A stretch of DNA of 64,000 nucleotides from Pandoraea norimbergensis (lineage in GTDB: Bacteria > Pseudomonadota > Gammaproteobacteria > Burkholderiales > Burkholderiaceae). Positions 10,175-18,813 of the stretch are shown here, one piece after another. The DNA is taken from contig NZ_CP013480.3 in assembly GCF_001465545.3 (NCBI RefSeq), positions 5,952,001-6,016,000 on the forward strand. Reading direction: 5' to 3'. The translations under genes were made by a program, and so were the position numbers. Within the stretch, counting starts at the first letter, position 1. Every line of letters begins with the position of its first letter. Below the pieces are notes generated by a model. It ran no database searches. It was not told the DNA's origin and was given only the letters and a program-made list of their open reading frames with translations.

Positions 10175-10199
10175 GCGTTACGCAAAAGCGATGTAACGC
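10175..10199. promoter_or_regulatory. Inverted repeat between rlpA and the hydrolase gene
   Basis: Perfect 7-base arms GCGTTAC (10175-10181) and GTAACGC (10193-10199) with an 11-base spacer, in the region between divergent rlpA and the MBL-fold gene. It could be an operator; no regulator is assigned. Confidence 0.35.
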
Positions 10200-10329
10200 C
10201 CGAAGCCCCCGCCCGGCGGGCGATTTCGGCTGGACATCGCCTAATTCGCGCGCCCTGAGTACGTCGCTGTGCAGACGGCGAGCCCCCTGCCCGACTTACA
10301 ATAAGCGAAAACCGCGTCCCCGATACCTC

Positions 10330-10986
10330 ATGAACGTCACCCTGATTCCTGTCACGCCTTTCCAACAGAACTGCACGCTGCTCGTCTGCGACGCGACCCA
10401 ACGGGCCGCCGTGGTCGACCCGGGCGGCGATATCGACCGCATCGTCGGCGAGATCGAGCGCCAAGGGGTGACGCTCGAGAAGATCTTCCTCACGCACGGT
10501 CATCTGGACCATTGCGGCGGTGCCGGCGAACTGGCGGCCAAGTACGAAGTGCCCATTGAAGGCCCGCATCCCGACGACGCCTTCTGGATCGATCAGTTGG
10601 AAGCCCAGAGCGCGCGCTTCGGTTTTCCCGAGCCGCAGAGCTTCACGCCCGACCGCTGGCTGGGCGACGGTGACACCGTCAACTTCGGCGAGGTCACGCT
10701 GGATGTCTTTCATTGCCCGGGGCACACGCCGGGCCACGTAGTGTTCTTCTCGGCCGATGAGCGGCTGGCGAGCGTCGGCGACGTGCTGTTTGCCGGGTCC
10801 ATCGGCCGCACCGACTTCCCGCGCGGCAACCATGCCGACCTGATCGCGTCGATTCGCGACAAGCTCTGGCCGCTGGGCGACGACGTCACCTTCATTCCGG
10901 GGCACGGCCCCGTGTCGACCTTCGGTCAGGAGCGCGAGACCAATCCGTACGTGGCCGACGCCGTGCTCGCCCGGAGCGGCGCATGA
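10330..10986 (+). CDS. MBL-fold metallohydrolase (YcbL/glyoxalase II-like)
   Basis: A 218-residue metallo-beta-lactamase-fold protein. Metal ligands are visible in THGHLDH (about 57-63), HCPGHTPGH (about 132-140), [15 protein letters not shown] (about 152-166) and PGHGP near the C-terminus. These match the glyoxalase II/YcbL group that hydrolyses thioesters of glutathione and relatives. It lacks the C-terminal HAGH domain of true GloB. The start ATG 10330 gives the standard [15 protein letters not shown]-terminus. The stop overlaps the exonuclease start by four bases (ATGA), indicating translational coupling. Confidence 0.9.
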   Translation: MNVTLIPVTPFQQNCTLLVCDATQRAAVVDPGGDIDRIVGEIERQGVTLEKIFLTHGHLDHCGGAGELAAKYEVPIEGPHPDDAFWIDQLEAQSARFGFPEPQSFTPDRWLGDGDTVNFGEVTLDVFHCPGHTPGHVVFFSADERLASVGDVLFAGSIGRTDFPRGNHADLIASIRDKLWPLGDDVTFIPGHGPVSTFGQERETNPYVADAVLARSGA

Positions 10987-11744
10987 GCACCGCCGTCTCC
11001 CGCGTGCCGTCGCGCATCATCCCCGTCGACGAAGAGATTTTTGTCAGCACCGACGTCGAGGCCGACGGCCCGATTCCCGGCCCGCATTCGATGCTGAGCT
11101 TTGCCTCGGCTGCCTACACGGCCGACAAGGAACTCATCGGCACCTTCAGCGCGAATCTGGAATTTTTGCCCGATGCGAAGGGCCACCCGCTCACGATGAA
11201 GTGGTGGAAGACCGAACCTGAAGCGTGGGCGGCCTGCCGTATCGATCCGGAAGATCCGGCCAAGGCGCTGAAGGCGTACGTGAAGTGGGTCGAGAAGCTG
11301 CCGGGCAAGCCCGTGTTCGTCGCCTACCCGGCGGGGTTCGATTTCACGTTCATGTTCTGGTACATGATGCGTTTTGTCGGCCGTTGCCCGTTCTCGTGGT
11401 CGGCGCTCGACATCAAGACGTTGGCGTTCGCGATGACGGGCATGCCGTATCGCAAGTGCATCAAGCCGCGTTTGCCGCAGGTGTGGCTCGATCCGCTGCC
11501 ACACACGCACGTGGCGCTCGACGACGCGCTCGAACAGGGCGCCCTCTTCTGCAACATGCTGGCGGAGCTGCGCGAACAGCAGAAGACGCTGGCCGCGTTG
11601 CCCGAATGGCAGGGCGCCGGGTTGACGGCCAATGCCGACAAGCCGGTGTTCGGCTCGGCGGCGGCGCAAGCAGCCGCGGCTGAATCGACCGAAACCCCAG
11701 CCGCCGAGGCGGGCCCGGAGAAGGACAACGCGGCGCAACGCTGA
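10983..11744 (+). CDS. DnaQ-fold 3'-5' exonuclease-like protein
   Basis: A 253-residue protein with an RNase T/DnaQ-like fold. Acidic pair D24-x-E26 (STDVEADG), a central [14 protein letters not shown], and C-terminal [11 protein letters not shown] provide the DEDDh catalytic set. The last 40 residues are an Ala/Glu-rich tail with no domain. Substrate (DNA or RNA) is unknown. It overlaps the hydrolase gene by four bases and is probably co-transcribed. A long 9-base tandem array lies 46 bases after the stop. Confidence 0.82.
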   Translation: MSTAVSRVPSRIIPVDEEIFVSTDVEADGPIPGPHSMLSFASAAYTADKELIGTFSANLEFLPDAKGHPLTMKWWKTEPEAWAACRIDPEDPAKALKAYVKWVEKLPGKPVFVAYPAGFDFTFMFWYMMRFVGRCPFSWSALDIKTLAFAMTGMPYRKCIKPRLPQVWLDPLPHTHVALDDALEQGALFCNMLAELREQQKTLAALPEWQGAGLTANADKPVFGSAAAQAAAAESTETPAAEAGPEKDNAAQR

Positions 11745-11790
11745 GCCATTACGCCGTCGGGCTGCGGGGGCCTCGCCCCCTCCTCCCGCC

Positions 11791-11910
11791 GACTTAGCTG
11801 ACTTAGCTGACTTAGCTGACTTAGCTGACTTAGCTGACTTAGCTGACTTAGCTGACTTAGCTGACTTAGCTGACTTAGCTGACTTAGCTGACTTAGCTGA
11901 CTTAGCTGAC
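11791..11910. repeat. Thirteen-copy 9-base tandem array
   Basis: Thirteen uninterrupted exact copies of GACTTAGCT (11791-11907) plus three bases of a fourteenth. The array sits between the convergent 3' ends of the exonuclease and arsC-like genes, where terminators would be expected. Both strands are open in one frame (LAD or SAK triplets), but no start or stop context supports translation. Confidence 0.97.
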
Positions 11911-11937
11911 CTAAGACACCTCGTCCTCAAATCGCCC

Positions 11938-12294
11938 TTACAGCACCTCGTTCGCCAGCTCTGGCGGACGAGCGATCACGGCCTTGTCGCCGTTGACGAC
12001 GATGGGACGTTGCAGCAGCTTCGGATGCTTTGCGATCGCCGCCAGCAACTCGTCGTCGGTCAACTCTTTGTCCGACAGCCCCAACTCCGTGTACTCCGTC
12101 TCGTTGCTGCGAATCATGTCGCGCACGGGCACGCCCAGCAGCTTTTGCAGGCGTTTGAGTTCGGCCGCCTTCGGTGGCGTCTTCAGATATTCGATGATTT
12201 GCAGATCGCTGCCGCCCACCGCCGGCGAGCCTTCCACCAGCGCCAGCGCTTCGCGCGACTTCGAGCAGCGCGGGTTGTGATACACGGTAATCAT
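11938..12294 (-). CDS. ArsC-family glutaredoxin-dependent reductase (YfgD-like)
   Basis: A 118-residue thioredoxin-fold protein. The active-site loop is YHNPRCSKSREAL, with the catalytic Cys at about residue 10. Other family positions are LLGVPVRDMIR and LLQRPIVV (cis-Pro). No ars operon partner is adjacent, so a role in arsenate reduction is uncertain and the YfgD group is the safer call. ATG 12294 is preceded by TTGGAG at proper spacing; GTG 12300 would sit on the ribosome-binding site. Confidence 0.88.
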   Translation of the reverse strand: MITVYHNPRCSKSREALALVEGSPAVGGSDLQIIEYLKTPPKAAELKRLQKLLGVPVRDMIRSNETEYTELGLSDKELTDDELLAAIAKHPKLLQRPIVVNGDKAVIARPPELANEVL

Positions 12295-12643
12295 GGTCAC
12301 TCCAATGCGTCAAAAACAAGCAAACGTTCACCCTTCGAACGTGCGCTCCGAGTATGCATGGTATCGTCGAATGCCGCTACCGAGGTCACATCACAGACCC
12401 AGTAACCGACCTGCAATACCTGATCCGCATTGCCCGATCATTACCCCGCAACTTCACCGCAACTTCACCGTAATGTCCGTGTATCGAACCGACGGCAGCG
12501 CCCGACCCTTGCCTCTGACGGGCACGGTTGCGCGCCCGGCTGCACCGCTGCGGGTTTACCGCGCGGCGCAGCGCGCGTGCACCGCCTAAGCTAGGCGATG
12601 AGCGCTGTCTGCGGCACGATCCGGCCCCTCAGGAGACAGTGAC
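12295..12643. other. Divergent intergenic region, arsC-like to dienelactone hydrolase
   Basis: No gene supported. It contains two copies of a 12-base unit (CGCAACTTCACC near 12448-12471) and a GC-rich palindromic stretch (CGCGCGGCGCAGCGCGCG) near 12559-12577. Promoters for both flanking genes should lie here but none stands out. Confidence 0.5.
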
Positions 12644-13891
12644 ATGGCAGGACGCTTCATCAGCATCGAGTCGCGCGACGGCAAGACCTTTCAGGCGTAT
12701 CTCGCCTTACCCGACGCGAGCAAGGGCGGCAACAACAAGGGCCCGGGCCTGGTGCTATGTCAGGAGATTTTCGGCGTGAACGCGCACATTCGCGAACTTG
12801 CCGACCGCTACGCCGAAGAGGGCTACGTCGTACTGGCCCCCGACCTGTTCTGGCGCATCGAGCCGGGCATCGAACTCGACTACTCACCGGGTGGCTGGCA
12901 GCGGGCGTTTGCGCTGTTCCAGAGCTTCGACGTCGATCTCGGCATGGAAGACGTGGGCGCGACCGTCGATGCGGTGCGCGCGCTGCCCGAGTGCGTGGGT
13001 GGTGTCGGTGTGGTCGGCTATTGTCTGGGCGGGAAACTCGCCGCGCTGTCCGTCACGCGCACCAGCGCCGATGTCGCCGTGGGTTACTACGGCGTCGGGC
13101 TGGAGCAGCATGTGGAAGAACTCGCCGGCGACCATCCGCCGCTCGTGCTGCATATTGCCGAACTCGACAAATATGCCCCGGCCGAGGTTCGCGAGACACT
13201 CAGCGCCAAGTTGGGCGAACACCCCAACGTCACCCTCTATACGTACCCCGACGCCGATCACGCATTTGCCCGGCCCGGCGAACACTTCAACCGGTCGGCG
13301 AACCAGCTTGCGCATCAGCGCACCATCGGCGCGTTGCGCCGGGTCATCGGTCCGCATTTCGATTTCGCCTCCCTGTGGGAGACGCACTGCGCGTACGAAT
13401 TCGCCATTCGCGAGATCGATCCGCTGATGAAGACCATGGTCGACGAGCCCTACGTCAATCACATCCCGACGATGACGGGCGGGGTCGGCCATCAGCAACT
13501 CGCGCACTTTTATCGCAATCACTTCGTCAACAGCAACCCGCCGGATACCAAGCTGGTGCCGATCTCGCGCACCATCGGCGCGACTCAGTTGGTCGACGAG
13601 CTGCTGTTCTGCTTCACGCACACGACGCCGGTCGACTGGATGCTGCCGGGCGTGGCGCCGACCGGGCGCCGTGTCGAGATTCCGCTGGTGGCCATCGTGC
13701 GATTCCGGGGCGGCAAGCTCGAACACGAACATATCTATTGGGATCAGGCGAGCGTACTGGTGCAGATCGGGTTGCTCGATCCGACCGGATTGCCGGTAGC
13801 CGGCATCGAGACGGCGCGCAAATTGCAGGATGAGAATCTGCCGTCCAACACACTGATGCCGAACTGGTCGTTCGGTACCCGGCCGCACTAA
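12644..13891 (+). CDS. Dienelactone hydrolase fused to an NTF2-like domain
   Basis: A 415-residue two-domain protein. Residues 1 to about 235 are a dienelactone hydrolase: LVLCQEIFGVNAHIRELADR, nucleophile Cys in GYCLGGK, and YPDADHAF with the catalytic His. Residues from about 245 to 400 resemble an NTF2/SnoaL-like fold (LAHFYRNHFV, FRGGKLEHEHIYWDQASVL). The family hydrolyses carboxymethylenebutenolide in aromatic catabolism, but no ring-cleavage genes are nearby, so the true substrate is open. The start follows CAGGAGACAGTGAC. The last codon and stop are the first half-unit of a 12-base tandem array. Confidence 0.85.
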   Translation: MAGRFISIESRDGKTFQAYLALPDASKGGNNKGPGLVLCQEIFGVNAHIRELADRYAEEGYVVLAPDLFWRIEPGIELDYSPGGWQRAFALFQSFDVDLGMEDVGATVDAVRALPECVGGVGVVGYCLGGKLAALSVTRTSADVAVGYYGVGLEQHVEELAGDHPPLVLHIAELDKYAPAEVRETLSAKLGEHPNVTLYTYPDADHAFARPGEHFNRSANQLAHQRTIGALRRVIGPHFDFASLWETHCAYEFAIREIDPLMKTMVDEPYVNHIPTMTGGVGHQQLAHFYRNHFVNSNPPDTKLVPISRTIGATQLVDELLFCFTHTTPVDWMLPGVAPTGRRVEIPLVAIVRFRGGKLEHEHIYWDQASVLVQIGLLDPTGLPVAGIETARKLQDENLPSNTLMPNWSFGTRPH

Positions 13892-13933
13892 GCACGACAC
13901 TAAGCACGACACTAAGCAAGACACTCAGCAAGA
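13886..13933. repeat. 12-base tandem array at a stop codon
   Basis: Four copies of CACTAAGCACGA, two exact and two with one or two changes. The first copy contains the final His codon and TAA stop of the dienelactone hydrolase gene; each exact copy repeats an in-frame TAA. Confidence 0.92.
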
Positions 13934-14065
13934 CAGCAGGTGATTCACGTTGGCCGTCGCAGGCTTCGAGGTTTGAGAATCGTGTTTGCGGCGGCCATCG
14001 GATAGCGGGACATGAGCAGGACGTGGCAAGACAAAGAAGCGTCGCTGATTTGGCAGGAGACGCCC

Positions 14066-14596
14066 ATGAAAACCGAATCCTCTCCTAATGCGCATCGCTT
14101 TCGCGCAGCCTCCCGGCTGGCCTCCGGAAGCGGACTGATGGCCAGTCTGATCGGCAGCCTCGCGGTACTGACCAGTTGCGCCAATCCCGATTTCGCCCCC
14201 AAGTCACCGCTCGTCCTCGACTTCACACCCGGCAACGTGCCGCTCACCGCGCTCGATCAATACAAGATCGCCGCTGCGCAGCGCGTGACCGAAGTCAACG
14301 CGAAACAGATCACCCCGGGCAATCCGCAGCCGATGCTGCGCTCGGTCGTGTCGCTGGAATATTGGGTCGATCGCAACGGCAACATCACGCAGGTGCTGCT
14401 GTATCGCAGCAACGGCGATCACGAAGCCGAGCGCATTGCGGTGGCGAGCTTGCGCCGGGCGAGTCCGTTGCCGGCGCCGAGCCGCGCGCTGGTCGACAGC
14501 AGCGGCCGGGTGCGCGCCGTCGAGACATGGCTTTTCAATAATGACGGACGTTTTCAGGTTCGCAGCGTGGCCGCGCCTCAGGTCGACGGCCAGTGA
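14066..14596 (+). CDS. TonB C-terminal-like lipoprotein
   Basis: A 176-residue predicted lipoprotein. The signal region has a hydrophobic core and lipobox LTSC (Cys38). Residues about 85-165 resemble the TonB C-terminal fold: VSLEYWVDRNGNITQVLLYRSNGDHEAERIAVASLRRASPLPAP. It lacks the N-terminal membrane anchor and Pro-rich spacer of true TonB and has no ExbBD nearby, so an energy-transducing role is unlikely. ATG 14066 is preceded by AGGAGA. Function unknown. Confidence 0.72.
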   Translation: MKTESSPNAHRFRAASRLASGSGLMASLIGSLAVLTSCANPDFAPKSPLVLDFTPGNVPLTALDQYKIAAAQRVTEVNAKQITPGNPQPMLRSVVSLEYWVDRNGNITQVLLYRSNGDHEAERIAVASLRRASPLPAPSRALVDSSGRVRAVETWLFNNDGRFQVRSVAAPQVDGQ

Positions 14597-14646
14597 TATC
14601 GTGACGGGCATATGCCCATCCGCTTCACGCGACGGAGAGTCCGACC

Positions 14647-15438
14647 ATGCCGCGATTTGCCGCGAACCTGACCCTGCTCTATCAGGAAGTCCCGTTTCTC
14701 GAACGTTTCCGCGAGGCGGCCGCCGACGGCTTCCGTGGGGTGGAATGCCTGTTCCCTTATGAGCACCCGGCCAACGAAGTGCGCACGCGACTCGATGACG
14801 CCGGTCTCACACAGGTGCTTTTCAATACCCCGGGTGGAGACTGGGCCAGCGGCGAGCGTGGCCTCGCCGCATTGCCGGGGCGTGAAGCTCAGTTTCGCGA
14901 CGGCCTCGAACTCGCACTCGACTACGCCGACACGCTCGGTTGCCGCCAACTGCACGTGATGGCAGGCTGCCCCGACGCTTCGCAGTCGCCCGAGCAATGC
15001 CGGGCCGTCTATCTGGACAACCTCGCCTACGCCGCCGAACGAGCGGCCGCCCACGGCGTGACCATCCTCATCGAGCCGATCAATCCGCGCGACTTCCCGC
15101 GCTACTTCCTCACCCGTCAGGACCAGGCGCAGGCGATTCGTCAGGCAGTCGGCGCCAGCAACCTCAAAGTGCAGTTCGACGCGTATCACTGCCAGATCGT
15201 CGAAGGCGACCTCGCAATGAAGTTGCGCCAGCACATTGCCAATATCGGGCACGTGCAGGTCGCGGGCGTGCCCGCGCGGCATGAACCCGACACCGGCGAA
15301 GTCAACTATCCGTTCCTTTTCCGGTTGCTGGATGAATTGGGTTACGCGGGCTGGATCGGTTGCGAATACCGTCCACAGGGCGAAACGCGTGCGGGCCTTG
15401 GCTGGCTCAAACCGTGGTTGCGCAGTGCCGCACGCTGA
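14647..15438 (+). CDS. hyi: Hydroxypyruvate isomerase
   Basis: A 263-residue TIM-barrel sugar isomerase of the Hyi/OtnI family, which interconverts hydroxypyruvate and tartronate semialdehyde. Family text includes [16 protein letters not shown] at the N-terminus, [25 protein letters not shown] (metal-binding Glu) and QFDAYHCQI, with GCEYRP near the C-terminus. E. coli Hyi is 258 residues. No glyoxylate carboligase is in the window, so its pathway partner lies elsewhere or it has an OtnI-type role. Confidence 0.88.
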   Translation: MPRFAANLTLLYQEVPFLERFREAAADGFRGVECLFPYEHPANEVRTRLDDAGLTQVLFNTPGGDWASGERGLAALPGREAQFRDGLELALDYADTLGCRQLHVMAGCPDASQSPEQCRAVYLDNLAYAAERAAAHGVTILIEPINPRDFPRYFLTRQDQAQAIRQAVGASNLKVQFDAYHCQIVEGDLAMKLRQHIANIGHVQVAGVPARHEPDTGEVNYPFLFRLLDELGYAGWIGCEYRPQGETRAGLGWLKPWLRSAAR

Positions 15439-15665
15439 CGAAGCAACCGGCGACGCAGTCAATCACACGCGCGACAAATTACGCAGGGATAAATCGATTT
15501 CCGAATTTCACTCGGATGGCGAAGCATTTGTGTGACACGCGATGTCAGCGAGGGCAAAAGAAACCGTTTGCATGATGCAATTCAACGCGTCGAAGCGATC
15601 GCATACCCGCGTGTTTCGCGTGTGTGTCGGAGAACGGGGGAGAAAAGATGTAGGACGTTTCGGAC

Positions 15666-15695
15666 AAAAAAATGGCGGGACACTTGGGCCCGCCA
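15666..15695 (-). terminator. Orphan intrinsic terminator
   Basis: On the minus strand a stem TGGCGGG/CCCGCCA with a nine-base loop is followed by seven T. No minus-strand gene precedes it between here and the plus-strand gene at 16196. Confidence 0.85.
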
Positions 15696-15800
15696 AAACC
15701 ACACGCTACGGGGTTAGCGCGAGGAGACCAGATTCGGAGCACTGTATCGAACCAGCTTGCAAATCGCGCCGGGGGACGCTCGTTGCCGATACAGTCGCGC
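15666..15800 (-). ncRNA. Candidate small RNA ending at the orphan terminator
   Basis: The terminator needs an upstream transcript, yet the only DNA available is the non-coding stretch to about 16190. Just upstream is a structured element: perfect 9-base arms ACTGTATCG and CGATACAGT (plus coordinates 15741-15749 and 15787-15795) extended inward by AAC/GTT and AGC/GCT pairs. I do not recognise 6S, RNase P, 4.5S or tmRNA signatures. The 5' end is unknown and may lie well beyond 15800. Confidence 0.4.
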
Positions 15801-16195
15801 TGCTGTGTTACCGGGGGATAAGCACTTCAGCGTTGAGATGCATTGTGGTTGAAACGTCTGAGCCGAGGGGTAACAAAGTGTTTCAGGTTGTAACACCTCG
15901 CCCCGAAAACGCGTCGAAAACCGGCATCCCTCTCCTTGCCCGGCAAGCGTTTGACGCGTAACACCGAATTCGTCACTTGATTCGTCGTCCTGAGTAACTC
16001 ATCTAATAGTGCGTCATCCCCGACCACCAGTCGGCAACCTTTCCCAGTGACGCCGCCCACTTTGGCAATCGCCAACCCCGGTTTCACGCCCTGCGCGTCA
16101 ATGTGCTAAGTTCGGTCTTTGTGCGTGGCAGCATAGAACGCCATCCCAATTCGCAGTCCAACCGTTGACCTACCGGCCGGACCGGCCGACCCCGC

Positions 16196-16651
16196 ATGGA
16201 AACCATCGAACGACTGGCACAGATCCTTGCGCGCGACCGCGTCATCGCGGTGGTGGGCTTATCGCCGCGGCCTGACCGCCCGAGCTTCACCACCTCGCGC
16301 TATATGCAGCAGCACGGGTACCGCATCGTGCCGGTCAACCCGCAGGCAGCCGACAGCGGCGAGCCCATTCTGGGCGAGACCGTATACGCCAGCCTCACCG
16401 AGGCAGCCGATGCGCTGCGCACCGAAGGGGTGCAGATTCAGATGGTCGACTGCTTCCGGCGTAGCGCCGACATCCCCCCCATTGCCGATGAAGCCGTCGC
16501 CATCGGCGCCAACAGTTTGTGGATGCAGTTGGGTATCGAGAACGACGACGCGGCCGCCGTGGCATTGGCGGCCGGGCTCGATGTCGTGATGGATCGCTGC
16601 GTCAAGATCGAACACCAGCGCTGGCAGATGCTTGGCGCGGGTCAGTCATAA
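16196..16651 (+). CDS. CoA-binding protein (YccU-like)
   Basis: A 151-residue single Rossmann-fold CoA-binding domain protein. It has VIAVVGLSPRPDRPSF near the N-terminus, then VPVNPQ, ILGETVYASLTEA, VDCFRRSADIPPIADEA and LWMQLGI...AAGLDVVMDRCVKIEH. These are the standard YccU/PF13380 landmarks. The cellular role is not established. It is followed after 77 bases by an esterase gene on the same strand. Confidence 0.9.
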   Translation: METIERLAQILARDRVIAVVGLSPRPDRPSFTTSRYMQQHGYRIVPVNPQAADSGEPILGETVYASLTEAADALRTEGVQIQMVDCFRRSADIPPIADEAVAIGANSLWMQLGIENDDAAAVALAAGLDVVMDRCVKIEHQRWQMLGAGQS

Positions 16652-16728
16652 CCCCAGCAAGACAACGAAACAGTCACCCAGACGCCACACGAGCGCCCTC
16701 CCGTTCACTCCACACACTGTCCGCTGCC

Positions 16729-17661
16729 ATGACCATCGATGCCGATCTGCTTGCCTACTACGACCTGATGGCGCGCAAGTATCCCGCGCTCCCGGGGTCA
16801 GCGAGTCCGCAGGAAATCCGTGCCCGCTTCGCTACCGTGGCCAACGAGGCATTGCGCCCGTTGCCCGCCGCCTTGCGCAGCGAGACCTTCGAGATTCCGT
16901 TGCCCGGCCGCAGTTTGCGCGCACGGCTCTACCGTCCGGTAGGGCGTGAAGTGCCGCTCGTCGTGTTCTTTCATGGTGGCGGCTGGGTGGTTGGCGACGT
17001 AGATACGCACGGCACGATGGCCGCGTTTCTTGCGCAGGATGGCGATGTCGCCGTGTTGAGCGTCGATTACCGGCTGGCGCCGGAGCACGCGTTCCCGGCA
17101 CCGGTCGACGATGCCCGCGAGGCATTGGCGTGGGCCGCCGAGCAGCGCGTGCGGCTAGGCGTGTCACCGGATCGATTGGCCGTCGCAGGCGACAGCGCCG
17201 GTGGGCACTTGGCGGCACAGGCGGCGGCGTGGTTCAACGACCAGCACCCGGGCGTCGTGGGTGCGCAGTTGTTGATCTATCCGGTGGTGCAGTATCGGTT
17301 CGACACGCCGAGTTACGAGCGTCTGGCGGATGGCGTCGGTTTGACCCGGGACGAGATGCGCTGGTATTGGAAGCAGTTCCTGAACGGCACCGAGCCGAAG
17401 GAAAGCGACGTGCGCGTCAACCTGACGGCCGAGGCCCCCAAGCACCCCCTGCCGAACACCTTGGTCATTGCGGCCGAGTACGATCCGCTGCATGACGAAG
17501 CGGTCGAGTACGCGCACTTCGTTGCGCAGTCGGGTGGCCGGGCGGAGGTGATCGAAGCCGCAGGATTGACCCACAGTTTCGCTCGCCTGCAACCGTATGT
17601 GCCGCAGGCGAGACTGGTAATGCACGACGCCGCGCAGCGTCTGCGCGACTGGCTGGGTTAA
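16729..17661 (+). CDS. Alpha/beta hydrolase of the hormone-sensitive lipase group
   Basis: A 310-residue esterase-like alpha/beta hydrolase. The oxyanion-hole motif HGGGW occurs near residue 83, SVDYRLAPEHAFPAPVDD follows, the nucleophile Ser lies in GDSAGG near residue 155, and the acid/base residues are in EYDPLHDE and LTHSFARL. Such proteins cleave short acyl esters; the natural substrate is unknown. The start is ATG 16729, immediately before the conserved N-terminal helix; a longer open frame overlaps the CoA-binding gene. Confidence 0.9.
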   Translation: MTIDADLLAYYDLMARKYPALPGSASPQEIRARFATVANEALRPLPAALRSETFEIPLPGRSLRARLYRPVGREVPLVVFFHGGGWVVGDVDTHGTMAAFLAQDGDVAVLSVDYRLAPEHAFPAPVDDAREALAWAAEQRVRLGVSPDRLAVAGDSAGGHLAAQAAAWFNDQHPGVVGAQLLIYPVVQYRFDTPSYERLADGVGLTRDEMRWYWKQFLNGTEPKESDVRVNLTAEAPKHPLPNTLVIAAEYDPLHDEAVEYAHFVAQSGGRAEVIEAAGLTHSFARLQPYVPQARLVMHDAAQRLRDWLG

Positions 17662-17715
17662 TCGGGCGGCCTAAGCGAACGGAATAAGGCGGCTGAATCA
17701 GCGGACCGAATCAGC

Positions 17716-18516
17716 TCACTTCAGCCACTTATCCACTACCGCCTGATACTCACCGGTCTTCTGGGCGAGATTCAGCCACTGATCGACGTAGTTCTTGAAC
17801 ACGTCATCGCCACGCGGCAGCAAGTAGGCTTTCTCGCCGAATTGCAGCGGCTTGTCGGGGTTCACCGGGCAGAGCGCCGGATTCAGCTTGTGCTGGAGCA
17901 GCGTCTCCGATGAGTCGGTCACCATCACATCGGCTTTCCCGTCGGCGATCTGTTTAAAGATCGTCACGTTGTCCGGATAGATCGTGAGCGTGGCGTTCGG
18001 CAGAAACTGGCGGGCAAAGCGTTCGTTCGTGCCGCCCGGGTTAGCGATGGCGCGCGTGCTGGGCTTGTTCAGATCGGCGAGCGTCTGATACTTCGCCACG
18101 TCGGCGCAGCGCACGATCGGCGACTTGCCGTCCACCATCACAACGCGGCTGTAGTAAGCCTTGCGGGCACGGTCGAGCGTGACCGAGACCCCGCCCACGA
18201 CGATGTCGCACTTCCCCGCCGTGAAATCGTCCATCAGCTTCGGCCAGCTGGTCGGCACGATTTCCGGCTTCACGCCGAGCGACTTCGCGAGCGAGGCGAC
18301 CAGATCCACGTCGATGCCTTCGAACTGACCGTCCGGGCGCTTATAGGAATAGGGCTTGTAGTCGCCGGTGGCACAGGCCCGCAGCGTGCCCGACTTCACG
18401 ATCTCGTCGAGCCGTGAGGGGGCGCCGGCACCGGCCGACTGGGCTTGGACCGTATTGGCGGCGAGCGCCGTCAATGCCATGAGGGCCGCCGAGGCGGCCG
18501 CAATCATGCCTTTCAT
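17716..18516 (-). CDS. pheC: PheC-like cyclohexadienyl dehydratase (periplasmic binding-protein fold)
   Basis: A 266-residue exported protein (leader to about residue 25, ending VQAQ) with a family-3 binding-protein fold. It closely follows Pseudomonas PheC along its length: TGDYKPYSY, PTSWPKLM, NPGGTNERF (159-167), YPDNVTIFKQI and EKAYLLPR. PheC converts prephenate or arogenate to phenylpyruvate or phenylalanine in the periplasm. The Glu in NPGGTNE (residue 165) matches the catalytic Glu reported for PheC. There are no transporter genes beside it, which fits an enzyme. An amino-acid binding protein remains possible. The start follows CAGGAGACAAGC. Confidence 0.72.
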   Translation of the reverse strand: MKGMIAAASAALMALTALAANTVQAQSAGAGAPSRLDEIVKSGTLRACATGDYKPYSYKRPDGQFEGIDVDLVASLAKSLGVKPEIVPTSWPKLMDDFTAGKCDIVVGGVSVTLDRARKAYYSRVVMVDGKSPIVRCADVAKYQTLADLNKPSTRAIANPGGTNERFARQFLPNATLTIYPDNVTIFKQIADGKADVMVTDSSETLLQHKLNPALCPVNPDKPLQFGEKAYLLPRGDDVFKNYVDQWLNLAQKTGEYQAVVDKWLK

Positions 18517-18813
18517 GCTTGTCTCCTGATTGTTATCTTTCCGGGCGATCCGTCTGTTGCAGATCGTGTGCCCGGCGTCACTTTCGAGGCCACCGCAGAG
18601 GTCACCCCCGAAGCAGCGCCACAAAGTGTGCCGCCATACTAAAGAGAGTGGGCGTCGTCGCCAATCGGGGCATGCCCGCGAGATCAATGCGTACGCAACA
18701 GATGTGCCGCCCGGGTGCACTTATGCGCGGCATAACAGCGCCCCAAGCGTCCGGGCCCCGGATACCCGAGTAAAATAGCCGCTTGCCCAAATTTCAGATA
18801 CCACCGCCTCGAC

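Larger units (their letters stand above)
15439..16195. other. 757-base region without a protein gene
   Basis: No credible coding sequence; the open frames lack ribosome-binding sites and known motifs. It holds a strong intrinsic terminator facing left (15666-15695), a long imperfect hairpin (15741-15795), and several GTAACAC/GTGTTAC words (near 15805, 15890 and 15958). Base composition is closer to equal than in the flanking genes. Confidence 0.6.

Noticed and set aside
11746..11930. Proteins with long SAK or LAD triplet runs across the 9-base array
   Set aside because: The frames are open only because the 9-base unit has no stop codon in them; no start signals or family features.
15542..15961. 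A 139-codon frame in the gap after hyi
   Set aside because: No ribosome-binding site, no recognisable motif, composition unlike a coding sequence, and it runs against the orphan terminator evidence.
15827..16087. An 86-codon minus-strand frame in the same gap
   Set aside because: Starts at GTG without a ribosome-binding site and shows no family feature; kept only as a reason to test the transcript.
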